Shown: positions 25,769-34,137, counted from the first letter of the stretch. The stretch: DNA of 53,295 bases from Betaproteobacteria bacterium HGW-Betaproteobacteria-9 (GCA_002842215.1 PHCC01000035.1:1-53295), one strand, 5' to 3'. Made by a program: numbers and translations. Notes: generated from the sequence alone by a model not told the origin.

Positions 25769-26511
25769 TGTTCTACTTGCGTGAACACCGCCAGCGGGCG
25801 GAATTCTGGGAAGGCGTGCGCGACCAGGGCACGGTGGCCATGGGCATCGGCGCCTGGGGGTTGATGACCGGCGTGGCCATGGTCAAGTCGGGGTTGTCGG
25901 TGCTCGAAGCCTTGTTGATGACGTTGATCGTCTACGCCGGCAGCGCACAGCTCGCGGCCGTGCCGATGATCACGGCGGGCGCGCCGCTGTGGGTGATCCT
26001 GACCGCGGCGTTCTGCGTCAACCTGCGTTTTGTCGTGTTTTCGGTGCATCTGCGGCCTTACCTGATACACCTGCCGCGCTGGCAGCGGCTGGTCAGCGGT
26101 TACGTGACCGGGGACCTGAGCTATGTGTTTTTCGCGCGCCGTTTTCCCAAACCCGGCCAGTCGCCCGACGAACTCGCGCGCCAGCAGGCCTACCTGATGG
26201 GCAATTGCGCGGTCAACTACATCGCCTGGATGGTGGCCAGCGTGGTTGGCATCGTGCTGGCCAACGCCATCCCCACCGAATGGGGGCTGGGATTTGCCGG
26301 CATCCTGGCGCTGCTGGGTGTGCTCAGCTCGCTGGCGTCGTCGCCGCTGCGCATCGTCTCGGCCGGTGTGGCCGGGGCGGCCGCGGTGGTGGCCTGGGCT
26401 TTGCCGCTCAAGCTCAACATCCTGGTGGCCATCGCCAGCGCCGTGGCGATCTGCCTGGTGCTGGAGAAGGCGATGCCGCACCGTCCCGCCGCGGGAGCGC
26501 CCCATGTTTGA
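25768..26511 (+). CDS. azlC: AzlC-family branched-chain amino acid exporter, large subunit
   Basis: 247 residues with about seven predicted helices. The conserved AGSAQLAAVPMITAGAPLWV (about residues 56-75) and NLRFVVFSVHLRPYL (about 86-100) mark the AzlC/LIV-E family. With its small partner AzlD it exports branched-chain amino acids. It overlaps fmt by one base upstream and azlD by eight bases downstream. Confidence 0.92.
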   Translation: MFYLREHRQRAEFWEGVRDQGTVAMGIGAWGLMTGVAMVKSGLSVLEALLMTLIVYAGSAQLAAVPMITAGAPLWVILTAAFCVNLRFVVFSVHLRPYLIHLPRWQRLVSGYVTGDLSYVFFARRFPKPGQSPDELARQQAYLMGNCAVNYIAWMVASVVGIVLANAIPTEWGLGFAGILALLGVLSSLASSPLRIVSAGVAGAAAVVAWALPLKLNILVAIASAVAICLVLEKAMPHRPAAGAPHV

Positions 26512-26839
26512 CCTCGACCCCTGGACCTTGCTCACCATCGTGGCGCTGGGGTGCATCACGGTGATCACGCGTGGGTTTTTCTTCCTGTCGGACAAGCCCT
26601 GGACCTTGCCGCACTGGGCCCAGCGCGGGCTGCAGTACGCTCCCATCGCCGCCCTGGCCGCCGTGGTGGTGCCCGAGATCGTGATGGTGCAGGGCGAACT
26701 GGTGCGCACCTGGCAGGACGCGCGCCTGTTCGCCGCCGCCGCCGGGGGCGCCTGGTTCTACTGGCGCCGCGGTGTGCTGGGCACCATCGTGGCCGGCATG
26801 CTGGTCTACCTGCCGCTGCGCATCGGGCTGGGCTGGTGA
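26504..26839 (+). CDS. azlD: AzlD-family branched-chain amino acid exporter, small subunit
   Basis: 111 residues with three to four hydrophobic helices. It starts at the ATG at 26504, preceded by GGGAG at good spacing and overlapping the end of azlC. The AzlD pattern is visible in TVITRGFFFLSDK near residue 20 and YAPIAALAAVVVPEI in the middle. It is the obligate partner of AzlC and the last gene of the def-fmt-azlCD run; a PmrA-box-like site follows 16 bases after the stop. Confidence 0.9.
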   Translation: MFDLDPWTLLTIVALGCITVITRGFFFLSDKPWTLPHWAQRGLQYAPIAALAAVVVPEIVMVQGELVRTWQDARLFAAAAGGAWFYWRRGVLGTIVAGMLVYLPLRIGLGW

Positions 26840-26854
26840 GGGCTGAGGCGCCTT

Positions 26855-26887
26855 CTTAAGGTCACCTAAAGGAAGGTGCGTCAAAAT
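26855..26887 (+). promoter_or_regulatory. PmrA-box-like operator and promoter of the glycosyltransferase operon
   Basis: CTTAAG (26855-26860), five bases, CTAAAG (26866-26871) fits the known PmrA box (YTTAAK-N5-YTTAAK) with one deviation in the second half. A -10-like CAAAAT (26882-26887) stands 10 bases further on, so the box overlaps the -35 position, as in activated PmrA promoters. The glycosyltransferase ATG is about 68 bases downstream. Confidence 0.65.
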
Positions 26888-26954
26888 AGGGAGGCAGCGC
26901 TTTCGCCGCCGACGGCCTTGTCGGCGCAGCGAAGCCGTGTTGCGATTTTTGTGA

Positions 26955-27764
26955 ATGTTGATGAAACCCATGACAGACCCCCGGTCGACCGCTGCCTTCT
27001 CTCCGGCGTCCGGCCATGCCGCACCGCTGGTGTCGGTGCTGATCCCCGCGAAAGACGAAGCCGGCAACATCGGTGCCCTGGTGGACGAGATCGTCGATGC
27101 CCTGCAGCCGACCTGCGGCTTTGAAATCGTGCTGGTGGACGATGGCAGCACCGATGGCACCGACCAGCAGTTCCTGCAGCGCTGCCAGGCCCGCGGTGCG
27201 CGCGCCCAGCTGCTGCGCCACGCACGCAGCTGCGGGCAGAGCACCGCGATGTGGACCGCTTCGCGCCACGCCCGTGGGCGCTACCTGGTCACGATCGACG
27301 GCGACGGGCAGAACGACCCGGCCGACATCCCGGCCCTGGTGCGGCAGGCGCAGGAGCTGGAGGCGGGTGGCGAACATTTCTGCATCGCGGGCTTTCGCCA
27401 CAAGCGCAAAGACACCGAGTGGAAGAAGATCCAGTCGAAGATTGCCAACGCCGTGCGCCGCCAGATCCTCGATGATGGCGTGCCCGACACGGGTTGCGGA
27501 CTGAAGCTGATCCCGCGCAGCACCTGGGCCTTGCTGCCTTATTTTGATCACATGCACCGCTACATCCCGGCGCTGGTTCGGCGCGTGGGTGGCCGCATTG
27601 CCGTGGTGCCGGTGAACCACCGCCACCGCACGGCCGGGGTGTCCAAGTACACCGCCTGGAACCGCGTGTGGGTGGGCATCGTCGACATGGTCGGCGTGCG
27701 CTGGCTGATCCGGCGCAGCAAACAGCCGGTGCTGGAACGGGTGGAAACCGTCGGTGAAATCTAG
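26955..27764 (+). CDS. Polyprenyl-phosphate glycosyltransferase (GT2, DPM1/ArnC/RgtE-like)
   Basis: 269 residues. It is a GT-A fold enzyme that would transfer a sugar from a nucleotide donor to a polyprenyl phosphate at the inner face of the membrane. Visible motifs are VSVLIPAKDEAGNI (about residues 25-38), VLVDDGSTDGT (about 59-69) and the DxD-like TIDGDGQNDP (about 114-123). Later comes GVSKYTAWNRVWVG, the usual membrane-contact end of DPM1-like enzymes. Unlike E. coli ArnC it has no C-terminal transmembrane pair, so a separate flippase would be needed; the next gene is a candidate. Start codons at 26955, 26961 and 26970 are all possible. It overlaps the next gene by 11 bases. Confidence 0.85.
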   Translation: MLMKPMTDPRSTAAFSPASGHAAPLVSVLIPAKDEAGNIGALVDEIVDALQPTCGFEIVLVDDGSTDGTDQQFLQRCQARGARAQLLRHARSCGQSTAMWTASRHARGRYLVTIDGDGQNDPADIPALVRQAQELEAGGEHFCIAGFRHKRKDTEWKKIQSKIANAVRRQILDDGVPDTGCGLKLIPRSTWALLPYFDHMHRYIPALVRRVGGRIAVVPVNHRHRTAGVSKYTAWNRVWVGIVDMVGVRWLIRRSKQPVLERVETVGEI

Positions 27765-28485
27765 CGCCAAACTGCTCGTCAAGCCGCTGGGGCTGACGGC
27801 CGTGCTGACGCTGGCCTTTGCCTCCCTGCACTACGGCTGGTGGGGATCGGTCACCGAAGAAGACCTCTTGCGCCAGCTGTTCCAGCAGCACTGGGCCATT
27901 GCCTGGCCGGCGTTTGCGCTGGGCAGCATTGTCTACACCGCGGCCGGTGGTCCGCGCCAGTTGCTGGCCTTCAGCTGTGGCTACCTCATGGGTGGTTTTG
28001 TGGGCGGGGTGGTCAGCGCCTTGCTCACCGGGTTTGGGGCGTTGCTGACCATCGCCGTGGTGCGCCGCATGGGCATGGACTGGTTGCGCCAGCGCCATGG
28101 CCAGAAGATCGAAGGCTTGCGCCGCGTGCTCGCCGAAGACACCTGGCTCTGGATCTGCATCATCCGGCTCATGCCGGTGGGCAGCAATCTGCTGACCAAC
28201 GTCGCCGCCGCGCTGGCGGGTCTGAGTCGGCGCGGTGTGTTCCTGGGCAGCCTGCCGGGGTACCTGCCGCAGTCCTTGCTGTTCAGTTACGCCGGCCGCG
28301 GTGTGGCCCTGCAGGACAGCTCGAAGATCTGGATGAGTTTTGCCCTGCTGGTGGTCTCCAGCGTGCTGGCCTGGTACCTGTACCACCATGGCTTCAAGCA
28401 GCGTCTGGAGCAGTTGAGGGTCACCCCCGCGGCGCCGGCGGGTGGCGCCACCGGTTTGACGGAGAACAGTCCCCATGACTTCTGA
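27754..28485 (+). CDS. VTT/TVP38 (DedA-superfamily) membrane protein, candidate lipid-linked sugar translocase
   Basis: 243 residues from a GTG inside the end of the preceding gene. About six hydrophobic segments are visible. The VTT signature appears in FSCGYLMGGFVGGVVSAL (about residues 71-88) and in RLMPVGSNLLTNVAAALAG (about 139-157), with a glycine-rich re-entrant segment (GSLPGYLPQSLLFSYAG) after it. DedA-superfamily proteins are known undecaprenyl-phosphate translocases, and members are needed for polymyxin resistance in some Gram-negatives. Its position between a polyprenyl-P-sugar synthase and an ArnT-like transferase suggests it moves the carrier or the carrier-sugar across the membrane. 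The exact substrate is inference. Confidence 0.8.
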   Translation: MKSSAKLLVKPLGLTAVLTLAFASLHYGWWGSVTEEDLLRQLFQQHWAIAWPAFALGSIVYTAAGGPRQLLAFSCGYLMGGFVGGVVSALLTGFGALLTIAVVRRMGMDWLRQRHGQKIEGLRRVLAEDTWLWICIIRLMPVGSNLLTNVAAALAGLSRRGVFLGSLPGYLPQSLLFSYAGRGVALQDSSKIWMSFALLVVSSVLAWYLYHHGFKQRLEQLRVTPAAPAGGATGLTENSPHDF

Positions 28486-30190
28486 CACCACCGTGCGCCG
28501 CCAGACGCTGTTCTGGCTGGCGGCCACGGCCCTCGTGTTGTTCGCCGGCATCGGCCTGCGTTTCCCCTGGCCGGCCGACGAGCCCCGCTTTGCGCAGATC
28601 GCGCGCGAGATGGTCGAGAGTGGCCAGTGGCTGTTCCCGACCCGCGGCGGCGAGTACTACCCGGACAAGCCGCCGGTGTTCATGTGGCTGAGTGCGCTGT
28701 TTTTCCAGCTCGTCGGCAACCTCAAGCTGTCGTTCCTGCTGCCGAGCGTGCTGGCCTCGATCGGCACGCTCTGGCTGGTGCACGACCTGGGCCGGCGCTT
28801 GTGGAATCCGCAGACGGCGCTGTTCGCCGTGCTGGTGCTGGCCTTCACGCCGCAGTTCCTGTTGCAGGGCAAGGCGGCGCAGATCGATGCCCTGGTCACG
28901 TTCTGGATCACGCTGGGCTGCTACGGCCTGCTGCGCCATTTTCTGACCGGTCCGCACTGGCGCTGGTACTTCGTGAGCTGGGTGGCCATGGGCCTGGGCA
29001 TCATGACCAAGGGCGTGGGTTTTCTGCCGCTGCTGATGCTGCTGCCGCTGGCCCTGTGGGCCCGCAACCCGGGCGCTGGCGCCGAGCCGGTCTGGCGCTG
29101 GCGCCTGTTGGCGGGGCTGGGGGTGATGTTGGTCACGCTGGCCTGCTGGCTGGTGCCCATGCTGGTGCAGGTGGAACTGCGGGGCGGAGAGACCCTGCTG
29201 GCCTACCGCAACGATCTGCTGTTCCGGCAGACCGGCGAACGTTTCGTCAATGCCTGGCACCACGTCAAACCCTGGCACTACTTCTTCACCCAGGCGATCC
29301 CGGTGGTGTGGTTCCCCTTGCCGATCATCATGCTGGTGCTGATCAAGCCCCTGGTGGCCCTGCTGCGGCAGGATGCCAAGCTGCGTGTGCTGCTGACCTG
29401 GGTGGGGCTGGTGCTGCTGTTTTTCTCGATCAGCTCGGGCAAGCGCGAGGTCTACATCTTCCCCGCGCTGCCGATGTTGTCGCTGGTGGTGGCGGTGCTG
29501 TGGGTGAACGGCCGGGAGCTCCCGCTGGCGAAGAAGCTGGACGGGGTTTTCCGCTGGTTGATGCCGGGCATCGCCGCCTTGCTGACCGGTCTGGGTATGT
29601 TGATGTGGCTGGCACCCGGGCGTTTGCCCGGCAAGCTGCAGGACTACGCCGACATCGTGAACGCCGTGGCCGTGCCCCTCACGGGATTGGGCGTGACCTT
29701 GATCGTCGTGCTGTTGTGGCTGCGCCGGTCCGACCTGTTTGTCCGTCTGGCCGCGGCCAGCCTCGTGGGCTGGCTGTTTGTCGCGCTGCTGGTCTGGCCG
29801 CGGGTGGATCCCTACCGCACGCCGCAGGACATGATGCAGGCGGTGGAGCAGCATCTGCCCCCGGGGGCCGAGCTCGGGCTGATTGCCTTCAAGGAGCAGT
29901 TCCTGCTGTTCAGCCAGCGGCCACTGACCCACTTCAGCTACCTGGCGCCGCTGCTGCAGCAGGAGCAGAACGCCTGGATCTGGATGCGCGAGGCCCCGAA
30001 CCGCCACCTGCTGGTGCCCACCGACGGCGAACTGGGCTGTTTCGATGGCGAGCGTGCGGTGTCGCTGGGCGAGGCGCACCGGCGCGAATGGGTGCTGCTC
30101 GGTCCGGACGCGGTGCGGCCGACCTGCGGGACACCGGCCCGTCTCCAACGTTTCCACTACCAACCCGTCACGAACGGGGTATTGCCATGA
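28475..30190 (+). CDS. ArnT-like lipid-linked glycosyltransferase (GT39/GT83 family)
   Basis: 571 residues with about 12 transmembrane helices in the first 430 and a soluble periplasmic tail. The first periplasmic loop holds the catalytic-type acidic motif DEPRFAQIAREM (about residues 29-40) and YYPDKPPVFMWLSA (about 60-73), which match the DE..YA.I...M and EKP..YW patterns of ArnT. Such enzymes move a sugar from a polyprenyl phosphate to lipid A on the periplasmic side. It overlaps both neighbours (11 bases and an ATGA), so the four genes 26955-31200 form a tight operon. Because no arnB, arnA or arnD is present, the sugar is probably not aminoarabinose. Confidence 0.85.
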   Translation: MTSDTTVRRQTLFWLAATALVLFAGIGLRFPWPADEPRFAQIAREMVESGQWLFPTRGGEYYPDKPPVFMWLSALFFQLVGNLKLSFLLPSVLASIGTLWLVHDLGRRLWNPQTALFAVLVLAFTPQFLLQGKAAQIDALVTFWITLGCYGLLRHFLTGPHWRWYFVSWVAMGLGIMTKGVGFLPLLMLLPLALWARNPGAGAEPVWRWRLLAGLGVMLVTLACWLVPMLVQVELRGGETLLAYRNDLLFRQTGERFVNAWHHVKPWHYFFTQAIPVVWFPLPIIMLVLIKPLVALLRQDAKLRVLLTWVGLVLLFFSISSGKREVYIFPALPMLSLVVAVLWVNGRELPLAKKLDGVFRWLMPGIAALLTGLGMLMWLAPGRLPGKLQDYADIVNAVAVPLTGLGVTLIVVLLWLRRSDLFVRLAAASLVGWLFVALLVWPRVDPYRTPQDMMQAVEQHLPPGAELGLIAFKEQFLLFSQRPLTHFSYLAPLLQQEQNAWIWMREAPNRHLLVPTDGELGCFDGERAVSLGEAHRREWVLLGPDAVRPTCGTPARLQRFHYQPVTNGVLP

Positions 30191-31200
30191 CCGAACCGAT
30201 CCCCGGGCCCGGCCGGAAAATCCTGGTCACCGGCGCCGCCGGCTTCATCGGCTTCCACCTGTGCCAGCGCCTGCTCGACCAGGGTTTTGAGGTCGAGGGC
30301 CTGGACAACCTGAACGCCTACTACGAGCCCACGCTCAAGCAGGCCCGCCTGCAGCAGTTGCTGGACCGGCCAGGCTTCGTGTTCCACCGCCTGGACCTGG
30401 CCGACCGCGATGCCATGGCGCGGCTGTTTGCCGAAAACCGTTATGACGCGGTGCTGCACCTGGCCGCCCAGGCCGGCGTGCGCTATTCCGTCGACCATCC
30501 CATGACCTACCTGGACAGCAACCTGGCCGGCATGCTGACGGTGCTGGAGGGGTGTCGTCACAGCGGGGTGCGGCACCTGGTCTATGCCTCGTCCAGCTCC
30601 ATCTACGGCGCGGCGCGCCAGATGCCGCTGCGCGAGGACATGGTCACCGACCAGCCGATCTCGCTCTACGCCGCGAGCAAGAAGGCCAACGAACTCATGG
30701 CCTACAGCTACAGCCACCTCTACGGCATCCCGGCCACGGGTCTGCGCCTGTTCACGGTGTACGGCCCCTGGGGGCGCCCGGACATGGCCATCTTCAAGTT
30801 CGTGCGCGCCGTGCTGGCGGGCCAGCCGATCGATGTCTACAACAACGGCCAGATGCGCCGCGACTTCACCTACGTGGACGACGTGGTCGACGCCGTGCTC
30901 AAGGTCATGGCCGTGCCGCCGGTGGCCACGGCAGACGCGCCCGCCCACCGGGTGCTCAACGTGGGCAACAACGGGCCGGTGAGCCTGATGGACTTCATCG
31001 GCTGCATCGAAAAGGCCACGGGCATCAAGGCCATCAAACACTTCATGCCGATGCAGCAGGGCGATGTGCCGGAGACCTGGGCGGACACCACGGCGCTGGA
31101 AAAGGGCTTCGGCATCCGCCCGAACACCGATCTGCAGCTCGGGGTGCAGCGCTTTGTGGACTGGTACCGCGGTTATTACGGCGACACGGCCACGGCTTGA
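30187..31200 (+). CDS. NAD-dependent sugar epimerase, UDP-glucuronate 4-epimerase-like
   Basis: 337 residues of the extended short-chain dehydrogenase family. Features are the Rossmann motif TGAAGFIG (about residues 15-22), AAQAGVRYSVDHPM (about 93-106), the catalytic YAASK (Tyr/Lys, about 163-167) and FTVYGPWGRPDMAIFKFV (about 191-208). The phrase YGPWGRPDMA is characteristic of enzymes interconverting UDP-glucuronate and UDP-galacturonate. It would supply UDP-galacturonate to the glycosyltransferase two genes upstream. It is the last gene of the operon and converges on the PAP2 gene with a 25-base overlap. Confidence 0.88.
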   Translation: MTEPIPGPGRKILVTGAAGFIGFHLCQRLLDQGFEVEGLDNLNAYYEPTLKQARLQQLLDRPGFVFHRLDLADRDAMARLFAENRYDAVLHLAAQAGVRYSVDHPMTYLDSNLAGMLTVLEGCRHSGVRHLVYASSSSIYGAARQMPLREDMVTDQPISLYAASKKANELMAYSYSHLYGIPATGLRLFTVYGPWGRPDMAIFKFVRAVLAGQPIDVYNNGQMRRDFTYVDDVVDAVLKVMAVPPVATADAPAHRVLNVGNNGPVSLMDFIGCIEKATGIKAIKHFMPMQQGDVPETWADTTALEKGFGIRPNTDLQLGVQRFVDWYRGYYGDTATA

Positions 31201-31928
31201 GCGGTCTGGCCGGCGAGCCAGGGCCGTGCAGCCAGCCAGCCGGCCAGGCTGACGCTGGCGCAGGTCAGCAGCGTCCACAGCGTGTGGCTGGGCGGGTGTG
31301 CGCCGCGCAGGGTCTGGGCCGCACCGGCGAGCGCGCCGGCGAACACCAGAAACATCAGCCAGCGCCAGCCGGTCGCGGCCTGGCGGTGGACCGCCCGGGG
31401 CGGCAGCAGCCAGGGCAGGCACAGGGGCAGGAAGGCCAGCGCGCTGGACGCGTGACCGCCGGGGAAGCAGCGGCCAGGCCCGCCGTCCGTGTTCAGGAAG
31501 TTCCAGTGCGACACGTAAGACGCGCCGCCGCCGAAGGCCTGCAGCTCCCAGGGGCAGCTGGTGAGGCTGTGGTACTTCACCAGATTCACCGCCAGCAGCG
31601 ACAGCGCCACCAGCACCACCACGACGAGGCGCTCGCGCCGGTCAATGGCCGGGCCGGGCCAGGTCTGTGGCCACAGCACCCACAGCCCGAGCAGCAGGTA
31701 AAAGCCCAGGGCGACCTGCCGCAGGCCATCGTGCAACACCTGCTCCAGCAGCCAGTGGTGGCGCCAGGGAAACCCCCCGGGCGTTCCGACGGCCTGCAGC
31801 ACGGGCAGGTCCAGGCCCGAGAGGTCCCACAGCAGGGTCAGCACCAGCACCGCCACCAGACCTCTCAGCAGGTGGGTGCCGGGCGGCGAATCGGTCAGCA
31901 GGGAGCGGGCAGCGGGATGGGTGTGCAT
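31176..31928 (-). CDS. PAP2-family membrane phosphatase (LpxE/LpxT-like candidate)
   Basis: 250 residues from the ATG at 31928, with about six helices. Three phosphatase motifs are visible: K-x-H-SLTSCPWEL (about residues 117-128), PGRCFPGGHASS (about 150-161) and TLRGAHPPSHTLW (about 211-223). In the first, a Cys stands where the standard KxxxxxxRP motif has Arg; I recall a SCPW variant in some betaproteobacterial PAP2 proteins but cannot verify it. Related enzymes remove or transfer phosphate on lipid A or on undecaprenyl diphosphate. It is divergent from pmrA and shares the intergenic PmrA-box-like site, so it may belong to the same regulon. Confidence 0.8.
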   Translation of the reverse strand: MHTHPAARSLLTDSPPGTHLLRGLVAVLVLTLLWDLSGLDLPVLQAVGTPGGFPWRHHWLLEQVLHDGLRQVALGFYLLLGLWVLWPQTWPGPAIDRRERLVVVVLVALSLLAVNLVKYHSLTSCPWELQAFGGGASYVSHWNFLNTDGGPGRCFPGGHASSALAFLPLCLPWLLPPRAVHRQAATGWRWLMFLVFAGALAGAAQTLRGAHPPSHTLWTLLTCASVSLAGWLAARPWLAGQTAQAVAVSP

Positions 31929-31952
31929 GGGGCGCCATCGTGCGGGGCGCAC

Positions 31953-31984
31953 TTTAAGAGAGGCTTAAGCGCGGTCCGGATAAT
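31953..31984 (+). promoter_or_regulatory. PmrA-box-like operator and promoter of pmrAB
   Basis: TTTAAG (31953-31958), five bases (AGAGG), CTTAAG (31964-31969), followed nine bases later by the -10-like GATAAT (31979-31984). This matches YTTAAK-N5-YTTAAK exactly. It suggests autoregulation of pmrAB and could also act on the divergent PAP2 gene, whose ATG is 25 bases away. Confidence 0.7.
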
Positions 31985-32023
31985 GGAACTCTTTTGTCAT
32001 CGGGTCCCTGGCCCGCCCCTGAA

Positions 32024-32755
32024 ATGCGCGCACTTGTGGTGGAAGACGATCCCGGCATCGCCAGCGGTCTGAGCGACTCGTTGCGTCAGGCAGGTTATGC
32101 GGTGGACATATGCCCGACCCTGGATGCCGCCTGGGCGGCACTGGCGGTGGAGCCTTTTGACGTGTTGCTGCTCGACTTGGGCCTGCCCGATGGCGACGGG
32201 CTGGACCTGCTGGCGCGCCTGCGCCGCCTCGGTGAGCGCAGCCGGGCCCACGAAGCGCTGCCACGCAGCGACATGCCGGTGCTGATCATGACGGCTCGCG
32301 ATGGCGTCAGCGACCGCATCAGCGGCCTGGACAGCGGGGCCGACGACTACATCGTCAAACCCTTTGACGCCAACGAACTGCTCGCGCGGCTGCGCGCCAT
32401 GCTGCGGCGGGCGAGCGGGCGCAGCAATCCCGTGATCGAGCACGGCGACCTGGTGCTCGACCCGGCCACGCGCACGGTGGAGCGCGCGGGGTTGCTCGTG
32501 GCACTGGGCGGGCGCGAGTTTGCGCTGCTGCTGACCCTGCTGCAGGCGCGGCCTCAGGTGCTGTCCAAGGCCCGGCTCGAATCGGCGCTGTACGGCTTTG
32601 GCGAAGCGCTCGACAGCAACGCGATCGAGGTGCACGTGCACCACCTGCGTCGCAAGCTGGGTGAGTCGCTCATCAAGACCGTGCGCGGCGTGGGCTACTT
32701 CATTCCCCGCGAGGCCGCCCCCGCCTCCGCGCCGAAGCGGTCGGACCCCGAATGA
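32024..32755 (+). CDS. pmrA: PmrA/BasR-like response regulator (OmpR family)
   Basis: 243 residues from the ATG at 32024. The receiver domain (about 1-125) has the acidic pair EDD at 7-9, the phosphoacceptor Asp in LLLDLGLPDGDG near 52, the Thr in IMTARD and the Lys in DDYIVKPFD. A winged-helix DNA-binding domain follows (about 140-230, with SNAIEVHVHHLRRKLG and TVRGVGYFIPR). The assignment to PmrA rests on domain type plus context: PmrA-box-like sites upstream of itself, of eptA and of the glycosyltransferase operon. Its TGA overlaps the kinase ATG. Confidence 0.8.
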   Translation: MRALVVEDDPGIASGLSDSLRQAGYAVDICPTLDAAWAALAVEPFDVLLLDLGLPDGDGLDLLARLRRLGERSRAHEALPRSDMPVLIMTARDGVSDRISGLDSGADDYIVKPFDANELLARLRAMLRRASGRSNPVIEHGDLVLDPATRTVERAGLLVALGGREFALLLTLLQARPQVLSKARLESALYGFGEALDSNAIEVHVHHLRRKLGESLIKTVRGVGYFIPREAAPASAPKRSDPE

Positions 32756-34107
32756 ACCTGACCGCTACCACGCCATCGCCGCAGCCCGTGTTGCGCCGCT
32801 ACATCCTGAGCTGGACGCTCGGCGCGCTGCTGCTGGTCTGGCTGACCCTGATCGCCTTGGCCTGGTTCAACGGGTTACGCGAGGCACGCCAGTTTTCGGA
32901 CGGTCAGCTGGTGGCGGTGGCCAAGCTGTGGATCGAAGCCTCGCCCACCGGGGCCAGCCAGAACCCGGTGCCGGCGTCGGCCGGTCTGGAGCATGAGTAC
33001 CTGCAGGATGTGGCCGTGCTGGCCTGGGAGGATGGCCGCCTCGTCGCCGACACCCACAGCATCGCGCCGGGGCTGGACATCACGAGCCTGCCCCCGCGGG
33101 GGTTCGACACCCTGACGCTGCAGACCGAAAACGGCCTGGGCGAGTGGCGCACTTTCGGCGTGCGCCTGAACATGGACGGACGCGAGCGCCGCGTGCTGGC
33201 GCTGATGGACATGAAGAAGCGTGGCGAGCTCGGCAAAGACATCGCCGAACACGTGGCGCAGCCGGCGATCCTGATCCTGCCGCTGGTGGCCCTGCTGCTG
33301 TGGTGGACCATCCGGCGCGGTTTGCGCCCGCTGGACCAGCTCTCCAGCGAGGTGGCCGCGCTCGACGGGTTCGCCGGTCAGCGGCTGGACACCCGGCACC
33401 GTTTTCGCGAATTCACCAGCACGGTCTCGGCCATCAACACGCTGGTCGATACCTTGCAGAAGCAGGCGCAGCGCGAGCGCGAATTCGCTTCCGACGTGGC
33501 GCACGAACTGCGCACGCCGCTGGCGGTCATTGCGCTGCAGGCCAGGGCCGCGCAGGGGGACGCTTCGCCCGAGCGCCTGGACCGGCTGGAGCGCGAGGCC
33601 CTGCGCGCCGGCCGCATCCTGTCGCAGTTGCTGGATCTGGCGCGGGCGCAGCGCACCGGCAGCGGGGGCCCGTCCAACCTGCTGGAGACGCAGGACGTCG
33701 AACTCGGCGAGCTCGCGGCGCGTTTGATTTCAAACCACGCGCAGCTGGCGTACGAAACGGGTCACGAGCTGTCCCTGCAGCAGCCCGAGCAGCCCGTGCG
33801 TGTAGCGGCCCAGCCCATGTTGCTGGAGCTGGCCCTGCGCAACCTGATCGAAAATGCCCTGCGCCACACACCCGAAGGCACCCAGGTGTCGGTCGAGATC
33901 TGGCGCTCATCCGACGGTTTCGGTGTGTCCGTGTCCGACGACGGTCAACGCGCCGGCTCGGGTGCTGTCACCGCAGCGTCCGAGCCCGGCCTCGGTCTGG
34001 GCCTGCGCCTGGTGGGGCGCATCGCCGAGCAGATGGGCGCCACCCTGGAGCGCGACGCGGGCGAGCCGCCCATGAGCACGCGCTTCAATCTGCGCTGGTC
34101 ACGCTGA
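32752..34107 (+). CDS. pmrB: PmrB/BasS-like sensor histidine kinase
   Basis: 451 residues. Helix 1 (about 18-40) is followed by a periplasmic region of about 120 residues, helix 2 (about 168-188), a HAMP-like linker, the H-box ASDVAHELRTPLAVIALQA (about 246-264) and a kinase domain with NLIENALRHTP and a glycine-rich LGLGLRLVGRIAEQMG. The periplasmic part is longer than the short loop of enterobacterial PmrB and lacks an obvious ExxE iron site, so the signal is unknown. It is translationally coupled to pmrA. The stop is 100 bases from the eptA ATG. Confidence 0.82.
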   Translation: MNLTATTPSPQPVLRRYILSWTLGALLLVWLTLIALAWFNGLREARQFSDGQLVAVAKLWIEASPTGASQNPVPASAGLEHEYLQDVAVLAWEDGRLVADTHSIAPGLDITSLPPRGFDTLTLQTENGLGEWRTFGVRLNMDGRERRVLALMDMKKRGELGKDIAEHVAQPAILILPLVALLLWWTIRRGLRPLDQLSSEVAALDGFAGQRLDTRHRFREFTSTVSAINTLVDTLQKQAQREREFASDVAHELRTPLAVIALQARAAQGDASPERLDRLEREALRAGRILSQLLDLARAQRTGSGGPSNLLETQDVELGELAARLISNHAQLAYETGHELSLQQPEQPVRVAAQPMLLELALRNLIENALRHTPEGTQVSVEIWRSSDGFGVSVSDDGQRAGSGAVTAASEPGLGLGLRLVGRIAEQMGATLERDAGEPPMSTRFNLRWSR

Positions 34108-34137
34108 GAACCCGGGATTGTTGGCGGAACAGGTCGG

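Noticed and set aside
28421..30163. 580-residue antisense frame opposite the ArnT-like gene
   Set aside because: Gln/His/Arg-rich low-complexity translation with no motif, opposite a clear transmembrane enzyme.
26955..31200. Classical aminoarabinose (arn) operon
   Set aside because: Only ArnC-like and ArnT-like functions are present; ArnA, ArnB and ArnD are absent, while a uronate epimerase is present.
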